The notes under the pieces were generated by a model. That model was given only the letters and a program-made list of their open reading frames with translations, was not told the DNA's origin and did not search any database. Made by a program: the position numbers and the translations under genes. A DNA stretch of 7,385 nt from Peptococcaceae bacterium BRH_c23 (GTDB lineage: Bacteria; Bacillota_B; Desulfitobacteriia; Desulfitobacteriales; Desulfitobacteriaceae). Numbering within the stretch: position 1 is the stretch's first letter; the number at the start of each line of letters is the position of its first letter. Below are positions 5,597 to 7,385 of this stretch, piece after piece. Location: positions 1 to 7,385 of the forward strand of contig LADV01000240.1 of the NCBI GenBank assembly GCA_000961805.1, written 5' to 3'.

Positions 5597-7086
5597 TTCA
5601 TGCCATTCAGATGCTGCATGACTTGTTTAATAATTTCTTGCACGAGCTGAGCATCGACTTGCGGTGCTTGAGTTTGAGCTTGAGCTTGAGCTTGAGTTTG
5701 GTTAACTTTCATAGGTTCAACGAGTTTACGTTCAGGGATCCCCAGATGCCAAGCGACTCGTTTGATGTTGAGGAGGTGCTGGGGGGTGACGTTTTCTGAG
5801 ACGCTCGATCCTGCCCAAGTTCCGCAACCCAGAGTGAACGAGGGGGCTAGGCCGGTGGTCGCTCCGACGCCGCCCATAGCAGCCGGGGTATTAACAAGGA
5901 TTCGGTTGACCGGTTTCTTGAGCGCAAATTCTCGGATCACTTCTTCATTATTGCAATGGATTGCCAGACTATGACCCACTCCACCAGCTTCTAAGAGTTG
6001 AAAGCTGCGTTCGCACCCTTCATGCCAGTCGGCCACTCGGTAAAAGCCTAAGACGGTGGTGAGTTTTTCGTAGGATAAGGGCCATTGCGGGCCGACACCG
6101 CTTAAGGGGGCGACTAGACATCGAGTTCGATCCGGGATACTGATACCTGCCAGTTGGGCAATGAATTTCGGGTCTTTTCCGACGACTTTGGGGTTGACCC
6201 CTCCGTTGCCTAACATGACAACTTTAGAGACTTTAGTGACCTCTTCAGGGTCGAGGAAGTGCGCGCCAAAGCGTTTGAGATGGTTAATGAGGTCGTCGGC
6301 GATGCACTCTTCAGCGACGATGGCTTGTTCGGAGGCGCAGATAGTTCCGTTGTCAAAGGTTTTTCCCATGATGATGTACTCGGCGGCTTTAGCCAGGTCG
6401 GCACTGCGTTCCACGAAGGCCGGCACGTTGCCGGGGCCGACGCCGAGGGCTGGTTTTCCGCTGCTATAGGCAGCTTTGACTAAGGCGCTTCCACCCGTGG
6501 CCAGAATCATGGCGATGCTGGGGTGTTTCATCAGTTCGTTGGTGGCTCCCATGGAAACGTTCAGGATGCAGCCGATCACGCCTTCTGGGGCTCCCGCAGC
6601 GACAGCGGCTTGGTGCATGATTTTGGCAGCTTCATTCGTGCAGCGTACGGCACTGGGGTGCGGGGAAAATACAATCGCATTTCGGGCTTTGAGAGCGATC
6701 ATGGCTTTATAGATGACCGTTGACGTCGGGTTCGTCGTGGGGATGATCCCTGCGATGACTCCGACAGGTTCGGCGATTTCCCAGAGTTTTTGTTCGCGGT
6801 CTTCTCGGATGATTCCCACGGTTTTCATGGGTTTTATGAAATCGTAGAGGGTTCGAGAGGCGAAGTAGTTTTTAAAGCATTTGTCTTCGTAGTTTCCCAT
6901 GCCGGTTTCGGAGACGGCCATCATGGCTAACCTCGCTGCATTAGCTTCACCGGCTTCACGCATCAGATCGATGATCTTATCGACTTGTTCTTGGGTGAAG
7001 TCTTTGAGGGCTTCTTGGGCTTTGCGCGCAGCTCGCACTAAATTTCGGGCTTCTTGTAAGGAACATAGGTCTCGATCGAGTTCCAT
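5590..7086 (-). CDS. eutE: CoA-acylating aldehyde dehydrogenase with C-terminal encapsulation-peptide-like tail
   Basis: Oxidises acetaldehyde (or another short aldehyde) to acyl-CoA with NAD+ and CoA inside the microcompartment. The 498-residue protein shows the acylating ALDH fold: PVGVIAGIIPTTNPTSTVIYKA (about 107-128), the glycine-rich ALGVGPGNVPAFVE (213-226), and the catalytic cysteine, Cys250, in FDNGTICASEQ. The body resembles the AdhE-type ALDH domain at least as much as enterobacterial EutE. After the enzyme domain come a Gln/Ala/Thr linker (about 462-476) and an amphipathic helix, VDAQLVQEIIKQVMQHL (477-493), that looks like an encapsulation peptide. E. coli EutE carries its targeting helix at the N terminus and is about 467 residues long. 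I chose ATG at 7086 over a GTG at 7098 because the Shine-Dalgarno GGGAGG (7103-7098) overlaps that GTG. Substrate assignment to acetaldehyde is an inference from the neighbours. Confidence 0.94.
   Translation of the reverse strand: MELDRDLCSLQEARNLVRAARKAQEALKDFTQEQVDKIIDLMREAGEANAARLAMMAVSETGMGNYEDKCFKNYFASRTLYDFIKPMKTVGIIREDREQKLWEIAEPVGVIAGIIPTTNPTSTVIYKAMIALKARNAIVFSPHPSAVRCTNEAAKIMHQAAVAAGAPEGVIGCILNVSMGATNELMKHPSIAMILATGGSALVKAAYSSGKPALGVGPGNVPAFVERSADLAKAAEYIIMGKTFDNGTICASEQAIVAEECIADDLINHLKRFGAHFLDPEEVTKVSKVVMLGNGGVNPKVVGKDPKFIAQLAGISIPDRTRCLVAPLSGVGPQWPLSYEKLTTVLGFYRVADWHEGCERSFQLLEAGGVGHSLAIHCNNEEVIREFALKKPVNRILVNTPAAMGGVGATTGLAPSFTLGCGTWAGSSVSENVTPQHLLNIKRVAWHLGIPERKLVEPMKVNQTQAQAQAQTQAPQVDAQLVQEIIKQVMQHLNGMKC
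5668..5697. repeat. Hexanucleotide tandem repeat (5 copies) coding for a Q/A/T linker
   Basis: Five copies of TTGAGC/TTGAGT on the plus strand, in phase. On the coding strand this reads as alternating Gln-Ala/Gln-Thr codons and forms the flexible linker between the enzyme and its C-terminal helix. In-frame hexamers can change copy number without frameshift, so linker length may vary among strains. Confidence 0.9.
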
Positions 7087-7097
7087 TACGAGCGGCA

Positions 7098-7103
7098 CCT
7101 CCC
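7098..7103 (-). promoter_or_regulatory. Ribosome binding site deciding the aldehyde dehydrogenase start
   Basis: GGGAGG on the minus strand, 11 nt before ATG 7086. It overlaps an in-frame GTG at 7098, so that longer reading (four extra residues) is unlikely. Confidence 0.7.
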
Positions 7104-7108
7104 TTTTG

Positions 7109-7385
7109 CTAGAATTTCAGGCCGTTTTCACAGACGTCGATGACCGCTCTCTGGAACGCTTCACAGGCTGATTTGCAGGCGCTTTGCGAACCGGTTAAGA
7201 GTCCGCCACCAAAGTTGGTTTCGGTCGGTGGGCCGTAAAAGGCTTTCATAGTAACTTCCGCAGCTTTTAAGGCGGCATCTAAGCCATACATGGCTTCGAT
7301 CGGGGGCGCGATCAAGTAGGATAACGCTTCACCTTCTGGAATTCCTGCCAGTTTGGAGAGATAGCTTCCGGTTCTCGAGACGGTG
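7109..7385 (-). CDS. eutL: EutL-like trimeric BMC shell protein, C-terminal part (5' end outside window)
   Basis: Shell protein of the BMC-T class: two fused BMC domains that assemble as pseudohexameric trimers in the microcompartment facet, with a central pore thought to gate larger metabolites. Only the last 91 residues are visible; the frame is open to the right edge and ends at TAG (7111-7109). The visible part contains the stretches RTGSYLSKLAGIPEGEAL, LIAPPIEAMYGLDAALKAA and TETNFGGGLLTGSQSACK, which I recognise as typical of the EutL C-terminal domain; the family is about 215-220 residues long. The aldehyde dehydrogenase gene follows 22 nt downstream, as expected for one operon. EutL points to an ethanolamine-type compartment, with eutA/B/C commonly upstream. 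An internal TTG at 7315 is not the start, because homology continues upstream of it. Confidence 0.93.
   Translation of the reverse strand, partial: TVSRTGSYLSKLAGIPEGEALSYLIAPPIEAMYGLDAALKAAEVTMKAFYGPPTETNFGGGLLTGSQSACKSACEAFQRAVIDVCENGLKF

Overview
This window is the interior of a bacterial microcompartment (BMC) operon of the ethanolamine/propanediol class. All nine recognisable genes lie on the minus strand, so transcription runs from the right edge to the left edge. Gene content, strong AAGGAGG-type ribosome binding sites, moderate GC content, a TTG start and a mixed Eut/Pdu complement suggest a Firmicute, probably a Clostridia/Peptococcaceae-type anaerobe. That assignment is an inference, because no phylogenetic marker gene is present.

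Layout in transcription order: the 3' part of eutL (trimeric shell protein, 7385-7109); a CoA-acylating aldehyde dehydrogenase with a C-terminal encapsulation-peptide-like helix (7086-5590); a 147-nt spacer with a 35-bp heptanucleotide array; a hexameric shell protein EutM/PduA (5442-5131); a fused EutT-PduL protein (cobalamin adenosyltransferase plus phosphotransacylase, 5018-3684); a flavoprotein with an N-terminal encapsulation-like helix (3676-2855); the pentameric vertex protein EutN (2858-2565); the RnfC-like flavin/Fe-S protein PduS (2543-1125); the Fe-S shell protein PduT (1128-580); a 310-nt repeat-rich spacer; and the start of a EutQ-like gene (269-1). The last gene runs off the left edge.

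Together the genes supply shell parts (EutL, EutM, EutN, PduT) and the aldehyde branch (aldehyde to acyl-CoA to acyl phosphate). They also supply B12 cofactor maintenance (EutT domain) and an electron route (flavoprotein, PduS, PduT). The signature enzyme is not in view. A B12-dependent lyase such as EutBC, expected upstream of eutL beyond the right edge, would fit the EutT and EutL content.

The points most worth a second look are: (1) one 24-residue module shared by three different proteins (EutQ-like, EutT-PduL and the flavoprotein); (2) the EutT-PduL fusion, whose EutT part lacks the usual Cys metal motif; (3) two 35-bp, five-unit heptamer arrays placed just upstream of the ribosome binding sites of two genes, with a decayed relative filling the pduT/eutQ-like spacer; and (4) matching encapsulation-type helices on the aldehyde dehydrogenase and the flavoprotein.
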